Positions 11,486-22,999 of a stretch of 64,000 nt of DNA are shown one piece after another. Position 1 is the first letter of the stretch; every line of letters starts with the position of its first letter. The DNA is from Athripsodes cinereus (Eukaryota > Arthropoda > Insecta > Trichoptera > Leptoceridae), in contig OX388314.1 of the NCBI GenBank assembly GCA_947579605.1, forward strand, positions 26,980,000-27,043,999, written 5' to 3'. Both the position numbers and the translations under genes were made by a program. Under the pieces are notes generated by a model that saw only the letters and a program-made list of their open reading frames with translations, searched no databases and was not told the DNA's origin.

Positions 11486-12052
11486 TTAGTTTTTTTTGTT
11501 GTTTTTAAAAATTTTCGGTGTACCGTTCATGAATTTTACTATAAGATCATCTTCCCCATTTTTTCTTCTGGTTTCTACCTCATCCCATAGATTTTTGAGA
11601 TGAGATCTCTGCATATCCGTGAGATCGTGTTTAACTTTGATATGTTTCGGTAAGCGGGACTTATTTATGAAAACCATTCTTGCGTCTTCATCATCTTGGA
11701 AGGTTGCTTTAAGAGGTCGTATTTTATCATTCTTTCTAGCACCGAGGCGAAATATTTTCTTCACCGATACACTTCTCAAATCAACTGCATCGCCAATTAG
11801 TTTTGTCGTCTGATCAAAATCAGCGGATATTTGATCATTATTTTTCATGGCGGTATCCGTCTCAGGTACATTAAACAAAATTAAGTTTTTGGATCGTAAA
11901 TTTCTTTCGCTCAGTTCAGACAAAGTATTACACATGTCCATAGTATTGTTAGAGGGTGTATCTTTCTCAAGAGCAGCAATTCTTTCCTTCAGGAGCTTGA
12001 TTTCTGTATCTTGACTCGATATTTTTGCAGTAGCTATGCTCATTGCAGACAT
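11486..12052 (-). CDS. LINE ORF1, coiled-coil nucleic-acid-binding protein
   Basis: 188 codons. Residues ~1-55 have the heptad-like pattern of a coiled coil (EIKLLKERIAALEK), followed by SERNLRSKNLILFNVPE, the start of an RRM-like fold found in ORF1 proteins of many insect LINEs, then basic residues (VKKIFRLGARKNDKIRPLK) and a lysine/asparagine end. Such proteins bind LINE RNA and act as chaperones in the RNP. The reading frame is open upstream (..SIDF before Met1) to a stop near 12119, so the true N-terminus may be missing. It ends in AAA AAC TAA and overlaps the ORF2 frame. Confidence 0.75.
   Translation of the reverse strand: MSAMSIATAKISSQDTEIKLLKERIAALEKDTPSNNTMDMCNTLSELSERNLRSKNLILFNVPETDTAMKNNDQISADFDQTTKLIGDAVDLRSVSVKKIFRLGARKNDKIRPLKATFQDDEDARMVFINKSRLPKHIKVKHDLTDMQRSHLKNLWDEVETRRKNGEDDLIVKFMNGTPKIFKNNKKN
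11489..11495 (-). promoter_or_regulatory. Putative -1 ribosomal frameshift heptamer A AAA AAC at the ORF1/ORF2 junction
   Basis: On the minus strand the ORF1 frame reads AAA AAA AAC TAA. The heptamer A AAA AAC is in the correct phase (X XXY YYZ) and abuts the stop. A -1 slip gives AAA CTA ATC, which leads into ORF2 without a stop. A 5-bp stem (GTTCT/AGAAC, loop ~16 nt) starts a few bases downstream. Termination-reinitiation is the alternative; no ATG overlaps the stop. Confidence 0.6.
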
Positions 12053-12119
12053 GAAATCAATTGAAATAGGGTGTATTTTTGAAATAGGGTGTATTTTTGA
12101 AATACGGTATATGCATACC

Positions 12120-12457
12120 TATGTATCTATTTGCTATGTATATAAAACATGAATTTGCAGTGGTCGATATAGTGTAAATATATAGATACCCAACTATATA
12201 GTTACATGCCTATGTTTGGTTGGTAAGTACCATGTGCCCGAGCAAACTATAAATAATGCCTATGTGTTTATTATGTATTTATTAATAGATTACTAGTGTT
12301 ACCTAGTTGTGTTTGCTTGTTTTTTTTTGTTTTTGTTGATTGATTTGTTGTTTGTAATTGAAGACTGTATTATTTTTTGATCATGTTATTTGTAAGAAGG
12401 CGCAAGCCGTATATTTCATAAATAAATAAATAAATAAAATAAATAAATAAATATCTT
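12120..12457 (+). mobile_element. 3' end of a LINE, plus strand, with (AAATA)n tail
   Basis: 'gtaagaaggcgcaagccgta' (12392-12411) has the AAGGC..GCCGT hairpin of the 7.7-kb LINE tail in opposite orientation, followed by 'ataaataaataaataaat'. The upstream 300 bp are AT-rich UTR-like sequence. It meets the minus-strand LINE head on. Confidence 0.55.
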
Positions 12458-13304
12458 GACTAACGCAAGCGTGAAAGTCCATTAAAATGCGAAAACTACG
12501 TTTTTCAAATCCGTAAAAAAATATCTAATTTAGAAATCTAAATGGTAAATCTTAGATATACCATTTTGTGTAAAAAAGTTACATACCTACTGTGACAAAT
12601 AGAACAAATTAAATCTGCAAATTGTGGTATGTTGAAATCTTTAAAATACGAATTGGATTATCAAGGATTTAAATAGATGGATGAAAAATGAAAAGGATTC
12701 TCGAAGAATTATCTTCGTCCTGAATCTGAATTTCTTCAATCCTCGTGAAGATTTTTACTAGTACATGCTAATTGTGGAAGGAAATAATAGTTGAAGAAAT
12801 TGTAGTATATCTTAATCAAAAGACTTTCAAATACTTTTCAGGTAGGTACCTAATAAAAAATACTTATCTTTGTTCTTTTATCTAATCTATACCATTACGT
12901 TAAATATGTTTACATGTATTTACCGTTATTTTTTTTCTGTAAAGTCACTATGAAATTATAAGATTGTAATGTATCATGAAAGGCTTCAGCTGTTGATGTA
13001 AATTAAACAAAATATAAATGAGTAAATAACGGCATTTTACTGTAAAGTCAGTGGATTGGCAACGTGTAAGTAAACAACATACAACTCATCTTCACCGTAA
13101 AATAAAAAATATTTAGGTTATGAGTATGTTCTATATATTATGATACACATGTTGAATTTACAAATACCAGCTCTATATAGGGCAGAAGAAATCTCGATAT
13201 TCATTACTCAACCTGTTTGATCCCTTTATGATTTTTGTTATCAAATTTCAAAGAAGTCTTGGATGGATACCAGAGTTCATCGCTGATTTAAATAACAGTT
13301 AGTT

Positions 13305-13450
13305 AGGGGTTAGTTGGAAGACATCGCATTACAGCATAAACTCGCTCTGTACATTGGATTGTATATAACTGATATTTATATGGCACTGTTTTATTTTGTA
13401 GTATTGTAATCAATGTTCAGTGAAGTTTAAAATAAATATTAATAATAAAA
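13305..13450 (+). repeat. LINE/SINE 3' tail of the 'TGGAAGA...GCGATAAACTCGCC' type
   Basis: 'ggttagttggaagacatcgc' and 'gcataaactcgctc' match the better copies at 28815 and 46075, which end in AATAAAG plus (ATT)n. The word pattern (an imperfect GCGAT/ATCGC hairpin) is characteristic of non-LTR 3' ends in insects. A minus-oriented fragment of the same tail is at 13493-13540. Confidence 0.5.
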
Positions 13451-13492
13451 AATCAACATAGCAGAATTAAAACTAGACATATAAATTTTGTG

Positions 13493-13540
13493 CAATAGGC
13501 GAGTTTATCGCAGAAGCGCGATATCTTCCAAGTAACCATA
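13493..13540 (-). repeat. Same tail type, opposite strand
   Basis: 'ggcgagtttatcgcagaagc' followed by 'gcgatatcttccaa' is the reverse complement of the tail consensus. Together with 13305-13450 it forms a tail-to-tail pair. Confidence 0.5.
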
Positions 13541-13581
13541 AATATATTAATTGTTTAGAAAACGTTGCGTTACAAAGTGAA

Positions 13582-13940
13582 GATATTAGGAGAATGAGTG
13601 GTTGCGAAAGAAATGTTGTGGATAGAATACTAGAAAATAAATTAAGATTGTTTGAACATGTGGAGCAAACGAGTGATAAAAGAATGACGAAGAAAGTGTA
13701 TTTGTCTGAAAGAGGAAGTGTGAGAAACCCGAATGTCCATAAACTACGTGGCATGACCACAAGGATCAAATTATCAAGGAAGGCCGAATGTTGAATAAAA
13801 AAATTGACAATGTGTTTTTATGAAAAAATGCATTAATGTGGACGAAGCGAAAGAAGTATATAAGTATAGAGCAATATGGTATTCCGTTCTCTTTGTCTAC
13901 CACACTTAGGACACAACGTGAGGATATAGATAGATATTGT
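13582..13940 (+). pseudogene. RTE-like LINE fragment, RT C-terminus and 3' UTR
   Basis: An open frame of 66 codons (13594-13794) reads SGCERNVVDRILENKLRLF, then EHVE and KRMTKKVY. This is the block that follows the RT domain in arthropod RTE-type LINEs (usually LRWFGHVxR...RMTKK). It is followed by a UTR with 'attccgttctctttgtctac' and 'acaacgtgaggata', shared with 1320-1380 and 41280-41330. The rest of the RT is absent, so this is a 5'-truncated dead copy. Confidence 0.6.
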
Positions 13941-13969
13941 TTTGAGGTTTAACGAATACTTTCAAAACT

Positions 13970-14705
13970 TTCATAAAAAACAACTACAAATACCAGTTCT
14001 ATTTTGGAGACAATGTTCATAAAAAACAACTACAAATACCAACTCTATTTTGGAGACAATGTTCATAAAAAATAACTACAAATACCAACTCTATTTTGGA
14101 GACAATGTTCATAAAAAACAACTACAAATACCAACTCTATTTTGGAGACAATGTTCATAAAAAACAACTACAAATACCAACTCTATTTTGGAGACAATGT
14201 TCATAAAAAACAACTACAAATACCAACTCTATTTTGGAGACAATGTTCATAAAAAATAACTACAAATACCAACTCTATTTTGGAGACAATGTTCATAAAA
14301 AACAACTACAAATACCAACTCTATTTTGGAGACAATGTTCATAAAAAACAACTACAAATACCAACTCTATTTTGGAGACAATGTTCATAAAAAACAACTA
14401 CAAATACCAACTCTATTTTGGAGACAATGTTCATAAAAAACAACTACAAATACCAACTCTATTTTGGAGACAATGTTCATAAAAAACAACTACAAATACC
14501 AACTCTATTTTGGAGACAATGTTCATAAAAAACAACTACAAATACCAACTCTATTTTGGAGACAATGTTCATAAAAAACAACTACAAATACCAACTCTAT
14601 TTTGGAGACAATGTTCATAAAAAACAACTACAAATACCAACTCTATTTTGGAGACAATGTTCATAAAAAACAACTACAAATACCAACTCTATTTTGAAGA
14701 CAATG
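13970..14705. repeat. Tandem array, 16 copies of a 46-bp unit
   Basis: The unit starts 'ttcataaaaaacaactacaa' and ends 'ttttggagacaatg'. Sixteen head-to-tail units of exactly 46 bp fill 736 bp. Only scattered single changes occur (CAGTT for CAACT in unit 1, AATAAC for AACAAC in units 3 and 7, TTGAAGA in the last). Flanks 'ctttcaaaact' and 'acttgaaagttt' are partly inverted to each other, so the array may be the expanded interior of a short element. Confidence 0.95.
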
Positions 14706-14709
14706 TAGG

Positions 14710-15300
14710 CAAAATAAATACTTGAAAGTTTTTTATTCTTGGACTGAGCAGGACGTATTCCATTCTTTATATTAATGTTAAAATAAGTGTTTACTAATTA
14801 GAACAAGCAAGAACAATCCTTGTGATTAATTAAAGGATTTATCAACGAAAGTTTTAAGTATTAAATAATGTCTCTTCTGTATCCGGGCTCACCAACATTC
14901 TCGGCAACATTGTCCCTAACGTGCAAAAGTTTTTTTTTAATTAATCTTAACTAGGTTTCATTTTTTATTCTGTGTAGGTACAACAGATTTCTTAGTGTAT
15001 ATTACGCAATATCTCAGGCAGAGTTCTGACATTCACATTTTTTAATACTGTTTGTGTACATTATAAAAATTATGTATAATATTTACACATTAATTGTGAA
15101 TAAATAAAAACCTAAATAAATTATTTTTTGTGTATTGTTATGTTATTTTTTTGTGTATTGTATGAGCTGTATACAGGATTTTTGACTGATGTCGTGCATG
15201 AAAAATGAGATAATTAAGTAGATGAATTATTGTGATGTTATTGTTTTTGTAGTTTGTTTGATACTTTGAATGAGGAATTAGTGATTTTTCTTGTTTATGG
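14710..15300. other. No recognisable gene
   Basis: AT-rich sequence without convincing open frames; TTTTTGTGTATTG-like words resemble LINE UTR. Confidence 0.4.
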
Positions 15301-15362
15301 AAAGTGTGATTTTATGTTAAAGGCATTGGCTGTTTATATGATCAAATAAATAAATAAAATTT
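15300..15362 (+). repeat. LINE 3' end with (AAATA)n tail
   Basis: 'aaaggcattggctgttta' followed by 'aaataaataaataaa' repeats the AAGGC..GGCTGTTT tail hairpin of the 7.7-kb LINE family. Confidence 0.5.
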
Positions 15363-15543
15363 TATTTAATAATATGATATGCGATATGCGTCGCTGCATA
15401 CTGGAGTGGCAAGGTCTGAAGTCCGGATCCGAAAAGTAAGTAAAGTAAGTAAGTATTTAATTATTGTAATGTGTTGGTGCTTACACTGTGAAAATTTATT
15501 ATTAATTTTTGATTAATTAATTACAAAAATACTGTTTCATTTT

Positions 15544-15640
15544 CACTATAATTTTTTATTGCCTCGAACGTTTTCAAGAGGACTCAGAAAATGTCTATTA
15601 GTGTGGACGAAAACGTTCGAGGCAATAAAAAATTATAGTG
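15544..15640. mobile_element. Short foldback element, 31-bp perfect inverted ends
   Basis: 15544-15574 and 15610-15640 are perfect inverted copies ('cactataattttttattgcc' outward, 'tcgaacgtttt' inward) with a 35-bp loop. Weaker symmetry ('ttcattt' and 'aaatgaa') continues outside. A stable hairpin; no coding. Confidence 0.85.
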
Positions 15641-16164
15641 TACCTAAATGAAAAAGTGTTTTTATATTTTTTTATTTTTATTTAATTGCCACTTAGAGTG
15701 TGTCATGCATGTTAATTATGTATATGCAGTTAGTCTACTGGTTGACGATATAAATAAATAATCCCAAATTTTTATTTTTACGAGCTTCCGTTACAAATTA
15801 TTATTCAAACAATAACATCTCGGGTTATATTATAATATAGGTATTTCACTACTATACAGTAAGCATATTATTTGTAAGTATTATAGAAAACCCAATCAAT
15901 ATTCCACGGGTAGACAATGAATGCAATATGACTGCAAATCTGTAAGCAATGCATCATCCTCCATTTTCCATTCCGGCTCCTTGCACCTGCTACTATGAAA
16001 TATACCAACACAAGGCTTGCAACATCGTTCTAGCATAATAAGACTACAATACAATGTATTGTTCTCTGCACTACTACAATATTATTTACAATATGCAAAT
16101 GTTACCTAAATATTACGCTGTTTTGTGATGCAAATTTTGTTTTGAGTATAATTTGATGGTGTAT

Positions 16165-16275
16165 GCCACCCTCCTGAATGTCTTAATTTTTATGACACGA
16201 AGAGGATAACTTGCATGTTTATTATTTGCAGTTGGTTCGCTGGCTAACCCACGTGTGGGAGATGACGTGATGTTA
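16165..16275 (+). repeat. Dispersed repeat DR250, 3' part
   Basis: It keeps 'gccaccctcctgaatgtctt', 'acacgaagaggata' and 'gctggctaacccacgtg', ending 'gatgacgtgatg'. Confidence 0.6.
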
Positions 16276-16699
16276 GGAATGCATAATTTGATCTATCTTG
16301 GTAATACCTAAAAATGGAACAGCCAGCGACCTAATAGAATATACCTAATAAAATAGTACCTAAGTACTATTACATACCTACAATAAGACAACTTTTGCAA
16401 CGACAATGAAAGAATGATTTGTCTCAGTAAGTAGTCAGACAATAGTCTGCTATTTCCGAATGCTCGGAAAGTCGCGTCTAGGGTCTGTGGTGCTACTTCA
16501 ACGCAGGAATTTAATGTCAGATACATTGGCCAAAAGGGAAAAGCAATAATCTTGAGGTTGTTGAAATATTGTTTCACAATGATAACCACTGAAACACAAA
16601 ATTCAATTTCAGGTTAATGTCATTTTTTCCAATTTATCCAAAAAACCAGGATAAACAAGTTAAGATCCATAATACATAAGTTTTAAATCAGATTTAAAT

Positions 16700-17560
16700 G
16701 ACTAGTGGTTTCAGACTAAAATTTTTAGCAAATTCAAAAATTAATTATTTAAATAATAAATGAAAAGGCTTTATTAATAAATATAAATTCAATCTTTATA
16801 ATAGGTATGCAAAAATATTCCCGGGTACTAAAAACTTGTTGTAATGTTGTCACAAATAAATAAAATTTAGCTTATTAAAATTATATTAAAAATTCATTTT
16901 ATTTATTTTCATCTATCCATTTGATGCATCCACCCGTCCTCCCCCTAGGGGTGGAGTATGCTTTCTAAACCTGTAAACCTTGCAAAGCTCGCTATATTGT
17001 CGATTATTGAACATATTAGGTTAGAATTTGTCGACTGTCCAATTCCATAACTCGACAGGTAGAAATGTCTTATATTCGAGAAATCACCATTTTGGTAATT
17101 TTGGTATACTTATATACCTACTTAAAAACACAGCAGAACTTAAAAACACAACAGAAAATGAAATATGCTTTATTATTATAATAATTATACTATTAAAGAC
17201 ATCCGTTGTCTTTGTTCTCTTGAATAGTTTAACAGCCGTTCTTACCTAAGGTACAAATTAGATTTAGCTCTAGTGGTTTCAGGCAACAATTTTTAGTAGG
17301 CGCAGAGAAAATTATTCAAATAATTAATGAAATAGCTTTATTAATGAATATAAGCCAAAACTTTATATGCAAAAATATTCATGAGTATAAAAAATAGTAT
17401 GTTATCACATATAAATAAAATTTAAGTTGTATTCATTCTATAAATTGAATTTATTTATTTCCTAATTCAAAAACAGAGCGAGTACGATCTCACGTCCGGC
17501 TACTAGGCACGCCGTGGGCCTTCTGAATCTTAAAATTTGTGATACTCGCTTTATTCTTGA
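16700..17560. repeat. Diverged direct duplication (16700-16990 and 17268-17560)
   Basis: Both halves hold 'agtggtttcag' then 'aaggctttattaataaata'-like, 'tgcaaaaatattc', 'aaataaaattta' and 'gattattg' words in the same order. Divergence is high with many indels. The left end of the TIR element at 17045 lies between them. Confidence 0.45.
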
Positions 17561-18272
17561 TTATTGCACATAATAACGTTATATATGTAGTATTCACAGT
17601 AAAAAACATACCATATTATTATATAAATAAAACAAATGGTTGAATTATAAACATTTTCTATGATTTTTTTGATAATGAAATTTATTTTTGATGTGTATGC
17701 AGTTTGTCATAATAATTAAGAAAATCCAAGGGTTGTAAGTAAATAACTCAAGGTGTATTATAAAATTCATGATATTTTAAGATTAATTTTGGTTTTAAAA
17801 TTTTATTAACACTCAACTTGTATTATTAAGGATAATTTATTTAAAATAGCACCACTCAACGTATCATCATTGCGACGGTAATCTTCAAAAATTATTTTCA
17901 CTATATTCCTCGCAGCAAAATAAAACTAAAATGATAAAATCGCATTTATAAATGTTCAAAATATTATATTTATATAAAAAATAACATACATGTGATCCAG
18001 AATTTAAAATATTTAAAAAATAAAATGGTTGTAATTTTGCTAATTCGTTTGCATGAAATCACAAAGAAGGGGTGTAGAGCCCTCTTAACAATACAAAATA
18101 TTTATTTGTAGAATTGAAAAAAGGTACAATTTTTTTTTCACATTTACTTAATTATTTAATGCATAAAGAGTCCCGTGTATTTTTTATAATTACTTGTTTG
18201 TGGAATTGAAAGAGTTGATTTGATTCTGCGTGTACCAATTCAATCATAATTTTCGACTTGTTGAGCTATGTA
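17045..18272. mobile_element. TIR element, family 'CCATARCTCRACARGT', copy 1
   Basis: 'ccataactcgacaggtagaa' at 17046 is matched in inverted form by 'gacttgttgagctatg' near 18257-18272. Copies with the same ends are at 50731-51410 and 57533-57992, all sharing 'gaaatgtcttatattcgaga'-like and 'acacaacagaaa' words. There is no transposase frame. The spacing in this copy is larger and includes duplicated sequence. Confidence 0.5.
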
Positions 18273-18620
18273 CCAAACTGATCAGTCGGTGAAGTACCTA
18301 TGCACAGTTAATAACATATATTATTATATTACTATTTACAATAAACAAATGGTCAAATTGTTAACACTTTATATTATTTGTTTGTTTTTAAACTAGATTT
18401 ATTTTGTTTTTGATGTTAATGCAATATGTCATAGTATTTAACAATCTCTCAAGGTTTTAAATAAATAAATCAAGGTGTATTATAAATTATAGCAATAACA
18501 CAAGATATTTCAAGATTAATCTTAGTCATGGATAATGTATTTACACTCGTATATATTTGTTCTTTATAAAAATACTTATATATTAATGTTGATTAACTTG
18601 TTTATTCGTTTTTATGAAAT
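17580..18620. repeat. Diverged direct duplication (about 17580-18060 and 18300-18620)
   Basis: Matching blocks in the same order are 'ataaacaaatggt', 'gatgttaatgcaatatgtcat'-like, 'ctcaaggtgtattataaa', 'tttcaagattaat' and 'ttcgttt..atgaaatcac'. The repeat period is about 720 bp. Confidence 0.5.
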
Positions 18621-18719
18621 CACGAAAATGGCGTGTTGTACCTACAGCTTTCAGAAATCTGATAAATTGAAGAACATTTTCTATAAATGGCTTTTACATT
18701 CTGACCAAATAGGATAAAA

Positions 18720-21700
18720 TATTTTTTACGGTCTGACCTAAGTCGTGCAAGATCTGTTTATGATTATTTTATCGTGAATTTTATATTAAGTAATATCAAA
18801 ATGTGTCTACAATTTCGTTGCAAATAGCTCAGAATAATATAGGGAAGAAAATCTTATAAATCCAAGAGTAGCAGGGGAAGAAGAAGGATGATCCATCACG
18901 AATATTGGATCAGGCACGATGGGATATTACAACATTGCATATTGTTATTCTGGAATATTAATAATATGTTCCTGTTCACAATAAGACCAGTGGGATTATT
19001 CAACAACAAAACTGCATTCTCAACAGCAGACTAAAGCTTTAAGCCTATCTGACAGAATATTGGCAAGCTTTGGTCATTATCATTCCTAAAACATAGTTTT
19101 AATATTCTATCATTATCTTAATTTATATTGTTTTTTTTTTAACAAACAGTCGATTATAAAAAATATTACCAATGCAACATCATACAAATTGTGGACCATG
19201 ATAGTTCACTTATGTATAATAATTCACCCAAATATACAATCAGAGCATAACTGTATTAACCAATGACACACCAATAATTCAATCGACTAATAAATGTTGT
19301 TACAATGGGCAAACTGGAAACAATGTTTCTTGAACAGAGCTTTCCGCGCCTTGATATGGATAATCTATTAAACGGCGCCGAAGAAATAATCCGCCATAAT
19401 AAATGAAAAATAATAAATGAATGAAATGAAATAATCATAATAAATGAAAAATCTTAATTTCTTCGAAAATTTCACTTTTTAAACCATACTCATAACTTTT
19501 TTATGTTAATCTCTGGTATCAGTCACTCTAATATCAGTAGTGAAAAAATAGTGAACGTGCACCGATAGGTATTACCGACAATATTAAAAAACGGGTATTA
19601 TGTTTGAATTACCGTTCTGTACCGAGTATCTGGTTGTGACATCATTAAATCTATTTCATTCCATATCCTTCTGTTTAATAACCTTTTATTAACATTTTTT
19701 CATTTATTTTTTATCATCCCATTGTTTAGTTAATATGAAGACACGGACACATATAAAGAATATGAAAAGTTCTAAAAGGACACAGCACAATGAAATGGAT
19801 AATATATAACGATGCTATTATTTACCAAGGAGCTATATAAAATTATAATGAAAATGTTGCTTGGTGCATGAAAGATATTAAATTTGATATTTACTAAAAT
19901 TGTGCAACATTGTATTATGTATCCAACTTTATGATCTATAATTTAGATCTTGTAATGAGGTTTGCCACCCATTGCGAATGTCTTTTTTTATTGTTTTCAG
20001 TTAACATGAATGAGTCTTAATCTCGATTATTTTGAATTGTTATTAAATATATGTGTGACATTTCCTATGATTTTATTGACACTGGCAATGTGGTATCACA
20101 AAACATTTTAAAAATATTTAGTTATAGTAACTATGTACTTAGTTAGCAAGTATGAGATCGAAATTATTATAAAAATATATATATATATAGGGGTGGGGTT
20201 GGTTAGCAAGGTAGAGGATGATATGGACGTGGGTAGGCGTGAGGTTTGGGATACAAAAACTAGTGTCAGGGGAGGGATGGAATATGGAAATTGGTAGGTC
20301 GGGTAGGTGTTGTATGTCTTTGAGATTGTTTGAGGGAACCTACACAAGGTGATCACCGCTGCAGCCAACTGGATGAGAAATTTACCCTTGAATCCAGAGA
20401 GCCAGAATAATACTAAATATACATTAAAAAAATCCGTATACCTTTATTCAGTCAAAACAATAAAAAAAACAATTGCGGAAGGAGAGTTAATATTATTTTA
20501 TACTGAAAGCTATAAATAATAATATTGATACAGAAAAAAAGTTTTTTGATCATTAATAAGTGTTGCCATTGTAGGTTTAATGTTTTATATTTCAGCTGGC
20601 AATATAATGTGTTATTTTTTTTCAATGTAACGCAATTATTCTCATTGATATGTAGACATAAATCAAAGTGGCACAATAAATGAAATAAAATAAAATAAGG
20701 CTCATTTCACAAATGTGATAAATAATAAATATCAAGTCTGACATAGAAACATCGAATTTCATTAGAACGATGTGATTGTAGATGACTTATATTGACGCAG
20801 TCGACTTGACCATTAAAGGAAGCAGATGAAAAGTCTTCTTACAGTGTTATTTTTGTTTGTTTTGTGTATGATTGAATAAATTAAAATTCATAACTTAATC
20901 ATTTTAAAGACGTTATTTATATTAGTGGCATTTACATAATCAATTAATTCAGGACACAATATAGTGAACAAAATAATACCTCCACAAAAATCATCTTTAT
21001 TAACAATGTTCTTCTTTCATACTTTCACCCACTCTCAATCATCGACCAATCATTCAAATTCATTCACCCCCACCCTACCACCCTCTAATCATATATATTT
21101 TTTTTATTAAGAAATAAAAATATTTGCTCTCAGTTTTCAAAGTGCTCATCAATGACACTAACATATCGAAACCGGTCGCAAAATTAAAATTAATAGTGAT
21201 AATTTAGAAACATAGTAAGAAAACATTTTTAAAGTTTTAAAAACTCAATTATTGAGTTACCTCATACCACGTTTTTTAAATGTCAAATAGTTAAGATAGA
21301 TAAAAACGAAATAATAATATCATTTTCTTATAGTTTTTCTTGTTTATTGTCTCACCATACCACCAGCATTCCAGGGAAATATACACTCTTTACGTATTAA
21401 TTTACGGAAATTCTAAAAATTTATAAACTCAAGCTAAGCGATTGAAAGCCTAACAAAAGTTTGACTTAAAGTAAAGTAATTTCATCAAAACAAAAATTCA
21501 CGCCAGTGAAGCAGTGCCTGTCACGTTCAAACATTATGGTGACGTCATCTCAAAGTTTTATGAAAATTATTGGAACTCATACTGATTACACAGTAAAAAC
21601 CTCATCTTCTTCTCCTCGGCCACTTCAGAGTACCACATTGGGGTCTGCCTTTCTTGTTTTATTTCGCCACTTGATTCTGTCGAGTTCATCCTCGTGGGAA

Positions 21701-21750
21701 ACTGTGCATTGGCCTTTGTGGTTTTCTAGTCACTTGACTTTTCTCTTCCT
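18720..21750. other. No recognisable gene; AT-rich, scattered fragments
   Basis: A small DR250 scrap ('tttgccacccattgcgaatg') is at 19961-19985. A G-rich strand bias (20190-20350) follows (TA)n at 20170. No coding frame is convincing. Confidence 0.4.
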
Positions 21751-21759
21751 TCCGCAAGT

Positions 21760-22099
21760 TAAGTGGCGCGTAAACTCTGTGTGGATTGAGCCCGAGTACT
21801 GGACAACACAATTCCTTACTGGTCATGGAGCATTCAATGCGCGTCTTCACCAGTTTGGGATAAAATCATCCCCTTCGTGTAATTTCTGTCACTCTGAATC
21901 CCAAACGTCGGAACATATTCTGTGGGATTGTTCCCACACCGACATCAGTAGGAAAAGAGAGGAGATGCTCGTTGCTGTTCGTGGTCCATCCTTTGGACCT
22001 GTAGGACATGCGGACTTAGTGGCCACAAGGAAAAACTTTTTCGCCTTCAAAAACTTCTGCACTTTCTTTGGTAGCCTAATATCCCCTTCAAGTAACTAG
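21760..22099 (+). pseudogene. R1-type LINE fragment: C-terminal zinc knuckle of the RT protein
   Basis: In the open frame that begins at 21506, the part from about 21760 shows TQFLTGHGAF, HQFGIKSSPSC and a CX2CX8HX4C knuckle (C125, C128, H137, C142 of the frame) with SEHILWDC. This is the signature C-terminus of R1-clade LINE ORF2 proteins, thought to bind nucleic acid. The first ~90 codons of the frame show no such match and are probably unrelated sequence. The RT and endonuclease are missing, so the copy is 5'-truncated. A GC-richer 3' UTR (22100-22315) follows the TAG stop. Confidence 0.8.
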
Positions 22100-22359
22100 C
22101 GATACTGCATAGAGAAGAAGGCATATTCCCATTTCTTCCCTTCCCTTTTTGCACCAAATTTCTTTGGTGTGTGGCCGCTAAATCTAGAGTGCTCCCTCGG
22201 GGCAGCATTTCTCGCTTTAATGCGGCATTAAATCCTGTTTGTGCATGTGTGTGTCGTTATGGAGTTATATATCTCCAGGTACGGCACGAGGTATGTGGCG
22301 GGCGCTGCCCTTTAAAAGTCACTTGACCGTTCTATTACAATCAGAGATATCCCACATAC

Positions 22360-22500
22360 CCAAACTCCCATAAATTCATGAGTTTTGCATCTAATCAGCC
22401 CTATGACCCAGCAAATCCATCTTAACATCTTTATTTTGGTAACCTTTACATCACGCAGGTGTCTTAAAGAGATGTTCCATATCTTTGATCCATACACAAC
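22360..22500 (-). pseudogene. RTE-like LINE fragment
   Basis: The minus frame reads VVYGSKIW, then KVTKIKMLRWICWVIGL and KTHEFMG. It fits the 'LYGSExWxL...ExKMLRWMxGVTRxDRIRNExIRG' block downstream of the RT in RTE-type LINEs. It abuts the R1-type 3' UTR and is broken on both sides. Confidence 0.6.
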
Positions 22501-22854
22501 AAAAGTATTTTGTAAATAAATTATCAATGATTCGATGAATGGCTGGTTTAAATCCCTAAAAACGAAGGTTTTCATTGCTTTCAGTACATTGAAAAGATAT
22601 AATTTATACAAGTAATACTAAATTTTGTACTTAATGTACATAATGATATCAAAGGCAGAAAATTATATTCCATTATTTCAGAAATTATTGCCTATTTCAG
22701 GAAGCGACCACGTCAATGTTATAGTGAAATATTATTAGGTTATAAACCCAATATCCATATAACCTGATTCGTTATTTAACAAATTGATTTTCTCGAATTT
22801 GATTCACTGGTACTCAGTGAATGTCCAAAAATACTAATAAATTATCATAATATT

Positions 22855-22945
22855 TTTATAATTTTTATATTTATATATATTTTTATATATATTATATATA
22901 TTTTATATATTTATATATATTATCATAATATTTTTATAATAATAT
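22855..22945. repeat. (AT)-rich low-complexity run
   Basis: 'tatatatttttatatatatt' and similar words repeat without a strict period. Confidence 0.8.
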
Positions 22946-22999
22946 TTTTGAGTCTTGTTGCAAAGGTTTTATTCATTTTCATTTCACATTTTTCACAAA

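Larger units (their letters stand above)
7697..12119 (-). mobile_element. CR1/Jockey-type LINE, nearly complete, minus strand
   Basis: The element is read right to left: ORF1 (12052-11486), ORF2 (about 11500 to 8646, with one stop), and a ~950-bp 3' UTR ending in an 'aaggctgatacagccgt' hairpin and an AAATA-rich tail near 7740-7697. Short 18-bp tandem words (12059-12110) precede ORF1. ORF1 starts inside what looks like a coiled coil and its frame stays open upstream without a better start, so the copy is probably 5'-truncated. The 3' hairpin word recurs in tails at 3100, 12400, 15320 and 59875. Confidence 0.85.

Noticed and set aside
14000..14700. CRISPR-like array (regular repeats)
   Set aside because: Units are contiguous 46-bp copies without variable spacers, in a eukaryotic transposon-rich context.
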